Shown here: positions 32,961-43,035 of the stretch, one piece after another
Position numbering within the stretch: the first letter of the stretch is position 1
How the letters are laid out: each line of letters starts with the position of its first letter
Assembly: GCA_023014365.1 (NCBI GenBank)
Contig: JAEBUN010000013.1
Span: 372,001-436,000, forward strand
Reading direction: 5' to 3'
DNA length: 64,000 nucleotides
DNA from: Lepiota brunneoincarnata
Lineage: Eukaryota > Basidiomycota > Agaricomycetes > Agaricales > Agaricaceae
Program-made: the position numbers and the translations under genes
The notes under the pieces: generated by a model
The model's database searches: none
The model's input: only the letters and a program-made list of their open reading frames with translations
Told to the model about the DNA's origin: nothing

Positions 32961-34430
32961 TTAAGCAGGGGAGGACTTGTCCAAGTCGGAGAGGTTGCGC
33001 AAAAGGCTTATGAGACGGATGTGCTCTTGAATGAGGAATTGGAACCTCTTTAAGTTGGCTTCGAGTGAGGGAATAGCCTCAATGAAGTCCCAGCTGAGCG
33101 AATTGAAGTCACATTTGACTGACCAAGCGTTGTCACCACAAGATTCAGACTCATACTTATCATGAGAGTGAGACAGAAGGTTTTGGAGTTCCTGGAGCAA
33201 ACAAGCTGCCCGGGATAAGTGTCAGAACCATTAAGCTTAGCGAATAGAAGTGAGAAATTGCCCACTAGATAAGCCTGCAAAAGTGTGCTCATTGGAAGTA
33301 AACTCAGTATGGGGATGCTTGGCAGTATTGGTGTTGGCTTTGGCTAGAACCTGTTCAGCCCAGGCATAACAGCAGTGTTTAGTGTTCATATTGGGAACTT
33401 GACAATAGGGAAGAAGACAGACAGTACCTTTAGACGAGGAGGACTTTTTGACAGCCTCCTAGCAAAAGATGAAGTCAGAATCAGTGGTTAGGGGGAGTAG
33501 AGCTGGTGCACCATGTTGGAGGTAGACAAATGACACTTGCGATAAGGTGAGACTACATGAACCTCTTCGACAATAGCTTGAGAGACCTCCTCATCAACTA
33601 TCATGTCCTGAAGGCAAGCAATGATCTCAGCCAATGTAATAGGTTGAGAAGCAGCTAGATTACCATGTCAGCACCAGTTGCTTGGGAGTTGGAAACACTG
33701 GTCATACTCTCAGCAAGCTTGGTATTGGTGTCTACCACAACAGTAGCAGAGACAGGGGCCTTGCAACCTTTGTGAGGCTAAGCTTATACATGAGGAGATG
33801 ATTGGAGCCAAAAGAATGCTAAGCTTACATGTTTGGGGACAGCAGAGCCTTCAGCAATGTTGGAGGAAGTAGAGCCAGTCATGAACAATGGGTTCTGAGC
33901 CTCTTCAGTCCTGGATTTGTGGGATTCTTCAGAACAGATGTAATTAATGCGGCTACAGCATTCAGAGAGCACCTTATAGATCTGTGGGCATCTCATAAGA
34001 CGAAATGGTAGTTGTTTTGGTAAATTTCATAGAGCTTGTGGATACAGAAGACATAGTCCTGGTTGACATGAAGCTTGATAGCCTCATTATCCTCTGATAA
34101 CGCTTCAATATAAGCAGACTAGAAATGATTTAGAAACGGCAAGAGAAGCATGGAAAGAGTAGACATACCCCAGGGGCATCGAACGCAAGGAGAGCCTTCT
34201 TGATGAGGGGACAAGCAACTTGGCTGTTTTACAGGCGCTGAAGACAACCTTTGGCATTGCTAATGAGATTGTCAAGCTCGACCTGGAGATGGGGGATAGA
34301 AGAAGCCATTTTCTTGTGAAGGATGTCTGCTAGAATGAGATGTCGCTCCCTCGCTTTTATAAGAAAAGGCTGTTGGCAGTGATGACAAATCATAATGAGT
34401 GGATGAAAAGCACCCTCCACCCTAAGCTTA
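32961..34430 (-). pseudogene. Element C1 copy of the antisense accessory gene
   Basis: The minus strand matches the spliced antisense gene of C2 (46540-47820): terminal coiled-coil-like exon (32961-33200), the exon with MNTKHCCYA (about 33270-33460), the exon DMIVDEEVSQAIVEEV (about 33510-33610), the basic exon and the 96-codon exon (about 33830-34120). Intron borders are kept, including one acceptor that is TTCAG here and TCTAG in C2. Upstream of about 34230 it differs from C2 and continues an open frame with a CHHC motif (34229-34420) before F begins. A CAA-to-TAA change at about 34228 is one of the decay mutations. Both sense pol and the antisense gene have decayed. Confidence 0.6.
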
Positions 34431-34516
34431 TGACCTGAGAGGCCTAGGAAACCTGTAATCTTGAGTAGCCGGCCTTCAACAGACTAGCTGAACCACAGTT
34501 GCCTTATTGGGTAACA

Positions 34517-34891
34517 TGTTGCCAGGGTCTTGTTATGCGGGTTAGGTGTCTGCAACACTCAATGCGGTATACAATGTGAAGATGTGTAGACCATTGAGTA
34601 ATGTGAGCAATTCTAAGGCGATGCCAAAGAACAGGAACAATATACTGTGTATAAAATAAGACAAAGCTAGGGATTACAGATAATACCTAGGTCTGTATAT
34701 ACTGCTGAGGCGACTGGCATGTGATAAAGGAAAGAATCACATGTGAATGGGTAAGAATCACAGGCCAGGGAACTAACTATAGATGGGCGATGACATATGA
34801 TAACTAAATAAAGATGGGCATTGACAATGGGCGGTGACATGTGATAAGTAAAAAATAGATGGGTGGACGTGTAAAGGGGAAAATGGTAACA
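34517..34891 (-). repeat. Element F 3' LTR
   Basis: On the minus strand it begins TGTTACCATTTTCCC directly after the purine-rich AGAAGGGGGTAA, and ends CTGGCAACA. On the plus strand it reads TGTTGCC...GGTAACA, 375 bp, with good terminal inverted repeats. The right border is firm; the left border is inferred from the inverted repeat because there is no second copy to compare. Confidence 0.6.
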
Positions 34892-34978
34892 TTACCCCCT
34901 TCTAATTTTTGAACTCTGTTTCAAATTAACAAGTGGCGGGGTACAGGCATGGGATGTGGGTCACGAAAGAAATTGGCT

Positions 34979-36068
34979 CTAGTCATAGCTGTAACCATCA
35001 TAGGCATAGTCATAGTCATTGTACTGGCCATCGTCAATGATATCGTATGTTTGTCCAAAGGTGGTGGGATAGCATTGCGCTGTCCTTTCGAGTGTGGTGT
35101 TGTGACGGTTCTGGTGATAGGTGGGACATGTATGCATGTAGTGACTGGGTGCTGAGCGATTACAGTGGCGGCAGGTGTAGAGGGGGCAGCTATGTGCCCA
35201 GTGACCGATCTGGTGGCATTCGAAGCAGCGATTTCTTCCAACATTGTATGAATGGGCTGTTGCAGTTTGGGATGTGGTAGCAGGGGTGGTATGATGTCAA
35301 GGAGGTCTTTGGGGAAGGGGGTGGGTCTCCTGCTGTTGATGGGCTTCCATTTGTTGGGTAAATTTGTCCACTGTTTGTCATCGAGTTTGGGGTGGCGGTG
35401 CGGAGGTGGGGGGTATGACAACAGGCAGGGTACTAGGGCTTGGAGGCTGTTCAGGTTGAACTCGTCAGTGGGTAGAGTGGACAGGTACTTGTTGGGGTGG
35501 TTGTTCAGATGGTGTAGGTTGAATCTGACTAGGGATTGTGGGTGCAATCTGTATACTGGTTGTGGAGCTGCAATGCTCAGTAAAGATTCGGTGGAAAGTG
35601 GGGTCGGACCACAAGTGGTTGAAGGTGTTCTGGTTTGCTTCTTTGACCCTTGTGACACTTTGTTCAAGGCCTTGGAGGCAGAGGAGATTTTCACAGAGTT
35701 GGAAGAATCCATCATGAATTTCTGGTGATAGCACTGGTGTAGGTGCAATAAAAAGCGAAAAGATGAGGGTAGAGGCACTGTTGACTTTGTCAAGATAGTC
35801 ACTAATGGTAGCGACAAGCAGGGGAGCAGGGGACAGTAGTTGGTGTCTTAGCAATGGGTGGAACAGGACTGGGGGGAGTGGTCTGTTGTGGTACATGGTG
35901 GGAGAGTGGGGTATTTTTGGTGGAGTTAAGGGCACTCTCGATGAGGAATTGGTAAATGATGTGGTTGGAGTCAGGTTGGGCAGACGACGATCTGGTGGTT
36001 CCATCCAAAGTAGGTGGGGTAGAAATAATAGCAGATTCAGAGGGAAGTAAGCAGACTGAGGAGGGCAT
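34979..36068 (-). pseudogene. Element F ORF3: post-pol ORF with paired zinc knuckle
   Basis: Between the chromodomain and the 3' LTR, as in element A. The segment 35125-35227 encodes CFECHQIGHWAHSC followed by a second knuckle CX2C...APSHYx3C, sharing with A the GH, CP-Y-CR-C and AP-HY positions. After it the frame runs about 45 codons, ending in an Asp/Tyr-rich tail at the TAG at 34979-34981. Upstream parts fall in other frames (34921-35817 and 35465-36004), so the ORF is frameshifted. It includes a helix-rich stretch with DGFFQLCENLL that may match EFEKLCATIL in A. Function unknown. Confidence 0.6.
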
Positions 36069-36196
36069 GTTGCTGTTAAATGAGTCGATACAGTTTATTT
36101 TTGGTAGGGGTGGTGGCGAGAATGACGTGGTTTCTTCATGGCTTTAAGAGAATGAACAACAGGCATGTTTTTGTCATCTTGATCAAGGCCTTTGAG

Positions 36197-37690
36197 TCAT
36201 TTATACTCCAATAGGAAGGCTACTGTGTCTCCTTCATCGTGCATTTCTGGAATGATGGTTCCATCCAGGGTTTTGGGTCTGATTTCATCAGGTACTGATT
36301 TAAAGTGGGATTCGGGTTCCCAAGTATTTTTGGATTCAGGCCATCCAAGCCATTTGACTAGGTATTCAAGGCGGTTTTGTTGTTTTTGGTGGTTGAGTAT
36401 CGCTTCAATTTTGTATACTTCTTTGCCTTCAACAATCTGGGGTGGGGGTCGGACGTAGTTGGGACCATGCATTTCGGTTTCTGTGTATGGCATGAGGAGT
36501 TGAGCATGAAATACGGGGTGGATTTTCCAGCGTTTGGGGAGTTTGAGTTGATATGAAACAGGGGATAGAACGTTGAGGATATGGAATGGTCCAAGACGTT
36601 TGGGGGCCATTTTACGCATGACATACAGGGTATTTAAGTTCTGGGCATCAAGCCAAACCATTTGATTTTTGTGAAATGGGGTAAACCTTGATTGATGTCA
36701 GTTTTCCATGTGTTTCATGGCAGTCTTGTGTGCTGTTTTAGTGTTTCAGCGGTATAGGTTGATTAATTCCATGCGGTTGTTGATGGTGGGGGATTTGGTT
36801 TCAAGGAGGATGGTGGGAAGTGCTTTCAGCTGTATTCCCATAATGATCTTGAATGGTGTTTGTTTTCGTAAGGCATGCAGTCAGCTATTGTAAGCAAATT
36901 CAAGGAGGGGGAGTGCCTGTGACCAATTTTTGGGATGATGAGAGCAGAAAATGGAGAGATACGCTTGGGTCTCCTGATGCGAGCATTTGGTGGCTCTGTC
37001 TGCTTCTGGGTGATAGGCCATGGTCATCGTGGGTGTGATTTTGAGTTGTTCCAACAGTTTCTGGAACGAGTGTGCGGTAAAGCATGGGTCGTGGTCAGAT
37101 ATGATTTGTTCGGGTAGGCCATAACACGGGTAAACCTTGTTTAGAATGATGTCAGCAATGTCATTGGTGGTCGCAGTTTTATTGGTAGTGGTGAGAATTA
37201 CCCCCTTCAAGAGTCCATGGTCCACAATGGACAGAATTGAGTTGAAACCATTGGAGGGAGGGAGGGAGGTGATGAGATCCATCGCGATTTGAGTGAACGG
37301 GCGATTCAAATTGGGTGCCAGGATAGGGGTAAAGGTAGGCTTGGCAGGGTGTCAGTTAATTTTAAACTGTTGACAGTTGGTGCAGCCTCTGACATAATCA
37401 CGTGTAAAACTGGCCATACTGGGCCAGTAGAAATCACACTCCAATGCATGAAGGGTTGTATCAATGCCGGGGTAACCTGCAGTAGGAGAATTATGGTACT
37501 TCCATATGATACAGTGGCAGAGTTCAAGGTCTTCTGGTGGGACAGTTCGTCCTTCATAGGTAACAATCAAACCTTTAGGGGTTCATGTCACGGAATAGCA
37601 GGAGTCCATCGGGATGTATGGAGGAGTCATGAGGGTGGTTATCTGTTCAGTGGTGTGTGGGTCATATTTGTTGTGGCAAAGTAAATCATC
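36197..37690 (-). pseudogene. Element F integrase and chromodomain, degenerate
   Basis: Reading right to left: the integrase zinc finger end (CTNCQQF, about 37355-37390), AMDLITSLPP (about 37260-37285), ISDHDPCF (about 37080-37105), then the region where A has ERFNQE reads TKCSHQE, so the third catalytic acid appears lost. A linker contains several stops (about 36680-36890), then a chromodomain-containing tail (36197-36661: WKIHPVFHAQLLMPY, YKIEAILNHQK, YLVKWLGWPESKNTWEPES). The domain order equals element A. Non-functional as it stands. Confidence 0.85.
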
Positions 37691-37699
37691 ATGGATCTC

Positions 37700-39736
37700 T
37701 TGGTCAACAGTATTGACAAAAATAGATTTGGGCAATACCGTTATGGATTTATTGTCTTCATCCTCGTTGGGAATATGATTGGGACAGCAGGAGAGGGCAT
37801 CGGCAGCAGGTATTCTTGTACCGGGTACATGCTCGATTTGGAGATTGAAGCAGGAAAGGAACTGGTGCCAGCGGGCTTGTCATTGGTTTATATCCTGTGG
37901 TTTCTTCCAATAAGTAAGATTCTGGTGATCAGTATGAACTTTAATGGGGAAGGGTCCTCCTTCCAGGTAGTGACACCATTCGCCTAGGGCATGGATAATA
38001 GCAAGTAGCTCATGGTCGTGGATGTTTGTCATATCCACACCAAACCTAGAGCTTAACCATTAGGCTTCGGCTTCTCAACTCCACGTGTGCTCCACACGAC
38101 AACCCTATGCCCTCCGACTCGGCCCCGACTGGCTCCGACCGCAACCCTTCGCCCCGATCATGCGACCTACCTCTACACGTGCCACGACCACCTGACCCTC
38201 GGTGCTCCCATTGTCCAGTTCTCCATTCTCCGTCCGTAATCAGAATACGTTACCAGTCTCCATACCCGTACCGGTCTCCATTCCATTCGAAATTATTCGT
38301 AATCCGCTTGTAACCATATGGGTCTCTGCTTCGCTCCGCACGTAGTCAGTACGAGTCATCATTCGTCGAGCTAGTAGTATATATACCGTAGGTACTTGGC
38401 TTGTACTCCTCAGTCTGATAATCGAATCGAGCAGCGGACCAGTCCCCTGTTCCCTATCCTCCTCTCTCTCTGCCTCGCTCCGCTTCGGCCCCGACTTCCT
38501 GAAATACGGACTCGGACAGTAGGAGGGCACAGCACATAAGCTGAGGCCGCAAGTCCACTCTCCGCCCGAAGTACTCCGCCTCGGTCCCGCCGTCTACGTA
38601 CTGACGTCGTCCCGTCCCCCGGTTACCTTATACCAAGGATACCACCCCGACCCTCCGCTTCGGTTCCGACCCGCACCGGCTCTAACAATGTTGTAGTTAA
38701 GTTCGGCAGGTGTAAGGGTTTTCAATAGGAAAGCCACAGGGTGGCGTTGGTTATTAATGTTGTTTTGATAAAGTACGGCTCCGGTAGCATATTTAGCATA
38801 TTTCGAAGCATTGCATTCAATTTTGAATGGTTTTGATTGGTCGGGCATTGTAAGCATGGGTTGCTTTGAAAACTGGAGTTTCAGAGCATCAAACAAGTCT
38901 TGGCATTCGTCGGTCCATTCAAATAGTTGTTTGGTCAACATGAGGGCATTAAGAGGTCAGGCAATAGTGGAATAACTGTGGATGAATTTCTGGTAGAAGT
39001 TGCAAAATCCAATGAATTTGTGGATGTCTTTGGTACATTTCAGTATGGGCCATTGGGTGATTCCAGCTAATTTGACGGGGTCCATCTCAATTTTGTCGGG
39101 CATAATAATCATACTGAGGTATTCCATATGGTTGCGGTAGAATTCACATTTTTTGGTTTTAAGATAGATGTCATTCAGGGCCAAACACTTGAGAACTTCT
39201 TCCATGATATGGTCATGTTCTTCCTGGTTGTGGGCGAAGATGAGTATATCGTCCATATAAACAATGATTCCTCCTTTGCAGATCAGGGACACTAGTATGT
39301 TGTCCATAAACACCTGGAAAGTTGCGGGGGAATTGCACATTCCGAAGAACATGACAGTCAGTTCAAATAGTCCAAGTGGGGTATTGAATGCACCTTTCCA
39401 TTCATCTCCTTTCTTAATTCGGATGTTATTGTATCCAGCATGGACGTCAAGTTTGGAGAATATACAGGCTCCTTTGAGCTTATCCATAATCTCGGCAACC
39501 ATTGGGATTTGGTATGCATTCTTGACTGTATGTTTATTGACATAGTGGTAATCTTGACAGGGGTGGAGCGATCCATCCTTCTTATCGACAAAGAAGAATG
39601 GGGATGCCATTGGGAATTTCGATGGGCATATGTAGCCTTTGTGGAGGTTGTTGGAGATGAACTCTTTCAAAGAGTTGTCCTGGTTTGGGGAAAGTTTGTA
39701 GGCTTTCATTGCAACAGGTTTGAATTTGGGCTTCAA
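37700..39736 (-). pseudogene. Element F RT and RNase H, split by solo LTR I
   Basis: RT (38957-39736) has FFVDKKDGSLHPCQDY, KLDVHAGYNNIRI, and YMDDILIFAH (about 39230-39260), followed by a stop near 38957. RNase H begins at 38941 (IECNAS) and is cut at 38687 by solo LTR I. It resumes left of 38027 with HDHELLAII-type sequence and HTDHQNLTYW, reaching the finger of integrase near 37570. Without the LTR the two halves join in the expected order. Catalytic positions of RT are present, but the frame is broken. Confidence 0.85.
38027..38687. repeat. Solo LTR I inside F RNase H
   Basis: 661 bp, TGTCATATCC...GCTCTAACA, with a perfect 5 bp duplication ATGTT (38022-38026 and 38688-38692). It is richer in CG dinucleotides than F around it, so younger than the decay of F. 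A TATA-like ATATATAC lies near 38380 on the plus strand. No internal sequence remains. The family is not represented elsewhere in the window. Confidence 0.87.
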
Positions 39737-39808
39737 TTTGATAGCATGGTCGTAAGATTGTCAGGGAGGGAATTGTTTGGCAGCCTTCTTGCTGAAACGA
39801 CTCAACCA

Positions 39809-40630
39809 TCAGTGGAATCGACAGGGAACTTTAACTGTGGGGTCGTCAACTTTTTTGTCTCCATGTTTAATTGCAAGTTCTGTAGCCTGACTAGTTTGGT
39901 TGATCTCAAGCTCAACATGAGCAAGTTCAGCAGGCATACTAATGATCTGACGCATCTCAGACTCTAGAGAGAACTCTTCATAGTCCTCATCGAGGAGAGG
40001 TTCATAGATCGGTTTGTGCGGGGTATAGGAAAACTTTCCTTCGGGGTCAAATGCATTTAATTGGTCCATAGCGAGAGTGGAGATATTGATCAGATGGGTG
40101 TTGTACATCAAGTACTTGGGGTGGTGGTTGCGCTTCTTCTCTTTTCTCCATTGGAACATATGACGTTTCCAATCAATTTTCAGGTTGACTTCATTGAGCC
40201 ACAGGAAACCTAAAACCATGGGTTTCGTACTGGTTGCTGTGATGTAGGTGGTGATGGGAGTCAAGCAGCCATCAATTATTGTGTGGAAGGTAGAGTAATG
40301 AGTTATCGATCTGTTTAGGTTGTTCAAACCATCGAAATTACACATATTGATTGGTCAGGGAAGTGCCTGTTTCCAGAGATGGTGTTCAGTGACAAAGTCT
40401 TCAGATATAAAGTTTCCTTGAGCTCCAGAGTCAAGGAGGGTGATAAGCAGGACGTCTTTCTGTTCTCTCAGGCTCTGCACCTTTAAAGGAAGATATATGG
40501 ATTTATTGTTTGAGGTAGATGCGAGAGTTACAACATTACAAGAGAGAGGGAAACTGGGAGGGGCTGGCATCGAACAGAACCTCCAAATCAAAAATTTGCA
40601 AATGGTTGCATAGTTGGGTCTTTGGACCAA
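39809..40630 (-). pseudogene. Element F aspartic protease region
   Basis: Two frames. 40355-40630 contains the active site LLDSGAQGNFISEDFV (about 40390-40440). 39809-40345 covers the flap and linker to RT (LGFLWLNEVNLKIDWKRHMF, about 40160-40220). The frames join with one change near 40350, which also holds a TGA. The layout matches the N-terminal part of element A pol. Gag should lie to the right but is not found. Confidence 0.8.
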
Positions 40631-40698
40631 GTCTCATAGACTTCAACGGCTTCAGTTTTGGGAATAGATTCGATGATAGAATGGATTTTAAGGGACAC

Positions 40699-41776
40699 TG
40701 TTGCACCGCAAAATCATTTCATTTGTGAAATCACTAGCTAATAAAGTAACTAACTCTCCATTACTGAATAATATCAGTATATGGCCATGGTCAGACACTG
40801 GGTGTGAGAGATTTAGAATACTATCTAAAATATGTGAAGGCGGACATCTCAGAAACAGAACCAGAACACCCAGACAAGTAAAAGTGATGTTAACTAACTT
40901 ATGGGTGACAAGGCTATGGAAGAATGACTCTGGTATGAATGTACCTGAGCATTGTATCCGATACCATGTTAACTAAGATATTAGTTAAGATACTCATGAC
41001 TGCACAAAAAAACCCATTTCTTCGCCTCTGCCCTAGAAAGCGGACAAGTTGCAACACCTATGTCATCTGGATGGTACCTAGTCATAATAACAGGTCCGGG
41101 AGTGAATCTTGACAAAAGAATGTAGGGATTAGCTGAATGCCCTGACAAGAATGTCCCCTTGAAACGGTTCTGATGATATTGAAACCTAAGGGATTGAATG
41201 GGGGTATCCCAGAGGGTACTCAGGGAAGGATGCCCCCTCATGGAAACAAAAAGAGATCAGAAATGATGAACTAGAAAATGAAGATTGATAAGAATAGAAT
41301 AAGCTAATTAATTCTAGTGTTAGTCTACTACCTGAAGACTATGGAAGTGGACTTTAGAACATTAGGGTTGAAAAGCTCAGGTGTGGAGAGTCCGAGAATA
41401 AAATAAAAACCAATAGATAAACGTTAGCGAGGAAACTTGCTAACCCGGCTGGCTGTAATATAAATAGCCAGGCACCTAGGGAGCAAGTCCCTGAGAGCAA
41501 ATTGATGTCGCTGATATCGGAACTCCTAGAATGATGCTCCTAAATGATGAGGAGACAATAAAATGATGAAGCTGAAGGCTTGTTTCAGGTATACCCATAA
41601 GTTAATTGTATATTGTTATAAAAACTTGTCTGTAAATTACATGGAAGGGAAGAAACCGCTTGCCTATTTCCCCCCCTAATTGTATGGTCGATTAGGATAG
41701 GAATATAAAGCAATTTTACGCGATTTTCTTCGGTCATAAGACCACCAGAGACTTAAAGAGTTACCATCAAACTTGG
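40699..41776. other. Unassigned AT-rich stretch between F and D
   Basis: No frame with a known domain. A TATA-like TAATATAAATAG near 41456 and the imperfect palindrome TTAACTAAGATATTAGTTAA at about 40968-40987 are visible, so part of it may be an unrecognised LTR or other repeat. It does not match any other segment of the window that I can see. Confidence 0.35.
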
Positions 41777-41814
41777 TGTAAGGGGAACTCCAGGTCATCA
41801 CTCACAACTGCAGA

Positions 41815-42000
41815 CTCGGAATTCTGATTTCCAGTCTTCCTGCACTTGGAAATCTGATCCCCAGCCCTCCTGCACTTGGAAATTGGATTTCAAGACTCCC
41901 AATGCTCGGAAATCCTATTTCCAGCCTTCCTACACTCAGAAATCCGATTTCCAGCCCCCCTGGGCCCAGAAATCCATCCCCCAACACCCCAGTACTCGGA
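41815..42000 (+). repeat. Minisatellite in element D LTR
   Basis: About six tandem units of roughly 30 bp built on GGAAATC(C/T)GATTTCCAG with CCTCCTGCACT. The right LTR (about 62135-62235) has about three units, which accounts for the 90 bp length difference. Each unit contains the short palindrome GGAAATCNNATTTCC. Confidence 0.8.
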
Positions 42001-42158
42001 ATTCCCTCCTACACCCCTCTGATGCAGACATGAGCCCTCACTGGCATGCATGACCCTATCCCAAGCCCATTCCCAACTATACTTACTTTAGGCATCCCTG
42101 ACACCTCACGGCCATTTATGTAGAGTAGATTACTCAACTTGGACCTTATGGCAGGTAG

Positions 42159-42164
42159 TATAAG
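42159..42164 (+). promoter_or_regulatory. Element D TATA box
   Basis: TATAAG lies 33 bp upstream of ACTCAATTCT (42192-42201), nearly the same spacing as between TATA and the self-primer block in element A. Confidence 0.5.
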
Positions 42165-42309
42165 TAGTGTAGGTGAGCTTGGAGAAACCTTACTCAATTC
42201 TCTAAGGTTTCTCCCTGCTCAGGTATGTACTTGGTAGAAGTCTGGAAATGACACTAAGGTTTCTCCCTGCTCAGCCAACGCAACATGGCGACCAGGTCAC
42301 CCTTACAGA

Positions 42310-42319
42310 AGAATTGAGT
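42310..42319 (+). promoter_or_regulatory. Element D self-primer-type PBS
   Basis: AGAATTGAGT begins two bases after the left LTR and is the exact reverse complement of ACTCAATTCT at 42192-42201, where the transcript should begin. No TGG-start PBS is present. Same logic as in element A, in an unrelated sequence. Confidence 0.6.
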
Positions 42320-42419
42320 CTATTCCCAGAGGACTGGCCATTGACAATGCCTGGACAAGTTATACCACTTCTCCCGTGCCAACTACACCCTTCCTCTACC
42401 CCCCAGCACCCTTGCCATC

Positions 42420-43035
42420 ATGTCCCAAGAGCAGCAGCAGCAACCACCAACTCAAATGACCATTGAGCAGGCCATAGGCTCACTTCTCACAGACATGGCA
42501 ATGGTACAGGCCCGACAAGCTGAAGCTGAATGGAACATGACGGACACAGTGAATGACATACGTGACACACTCCGAAACCTCATGGACTCAATAGGACGAC
42601 AGTACCCCAACACCCCCCCCTCCATCTCAGCCATGCCCCTCAATAGAGTGGAGTATGAGTCCTGAGCTGCCACCCATGAACCCCCCTCTCCTGCTCCACA
42701 CCACCATCCACCATCACCTCCACCGCGCACCTCCACCAAGGCCAAGGTGGCAACCCCACCCAAATTTGATGGAGAACATGCCAAGGGTCATGCATTTCTG
42801 AATGCATGCCAGCTCTACATCAGGCTCTCGGCAGATCAATTCTGTTCTGATGAACAGAAAATACTGTGGACCCTCTCTCACATGAAGTTGGGATGCGCAG
42901 TGCAGTGGGCTGATGAGCTGTTCCACTTGGAAGCTAGCATTGGTGGGTTTCCCTTTACAGACTGGTGGGACTTCACCAAACAATTCAAGGGTTGGTTTTT
43001 CCCTGTCAATGCAGAAGCTGGTGCACTGAACACGT
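42420..43035 (+). pseudogene. gag: Element D gag, 5' part (before C2)
   Basis: Starts at ATG 42420 with a Gln-rich N-terminus and a predicted helical stretch. A TGA at 42663 (probably former CGA) interrupts it, then the capsid region follows from about 42747 (KFDGEHAKGHAFLNACQLY, GCAVQWADELF). C2 enters after position 43035. The reading continues at 56681 in the same sense. Virus-like particle core protein by family. Confidence 0.82.

Larger units (their letters stand above)
16000..34516 (+). mobile_element. Element C1: old LTR retrotransposon (family C), 3'-truncated
   Basis: The order is 5' LTR (16000-17133 and 25381-25549), candidate PBS, gag, protease, RT, RNase H and integrase, then an antisense gene region up to about 34430. 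The sequence matches C2 at 43036-56680 across its length but carries many stops. Two elements sit inside: A (17134-25375) in the LTR and solo LTR J (28855-29285) in pol. No 3' LTR is present; homology to C2 ends near 34230, where C1 still continues the antisense frame, and F begins at 34517. Compared with C2, many CpG sites have become TpG or CpA, so this is the older copy. Confidence 0.85.
34517..40698 (-). mobile_element. Element F: truncated Ty3/gypsy chromovirus (minus strand)
   Basis: Reading right to left: protease, RT, RNase H (split by solo LTR I), integrase, chromodomain, post-pol ORF with paired knuckle, polypurine tract, 3' LTR. No gag and no 5' LTR are found; the homology fades near 40698. 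RT and integrase resemble element A but carry many stops and frame changes. Since C1 antisense sequence ends at its left border, F probably inserted in, or recombined with, the 3' part of C1. Confidence 0.85.
41777..42307 (+). repeat. Element D left LTR
   Basis: 531 bp, TGTAAGGGG...CCCTTACA. It contains a minisatellite of about 30 bp units (about 41815-42000). TATAAG at 42159-42164 and pyrimidine-rich repeated blocks with GGTTTCTCCCTGCTCAG lie near the 3' end. The right LTR is 90 bp shorter. Confidence 0.9.

Noticed and set aside
35252..35728. Plus-strand 158-codon frame, Gly/Trp/Cys-rich
   Set aside because: Antisense shadow of the post-pol ORF of element F.
35752..36068. Minus-strand Ser/Pro-rich frame as gag of a separate element
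   Set aside because: It lies after the chromodomain of F, on the same strand, in the position of ORF3 in element A, and shares no capsid motif.
40699..40793. 95 bp TG..CA segment flanked by GACAC on both sides
   Set aside because: Too short for an LTR, and F homology cannot be followed beyond it to prove an insertion; the repeat may be chance.
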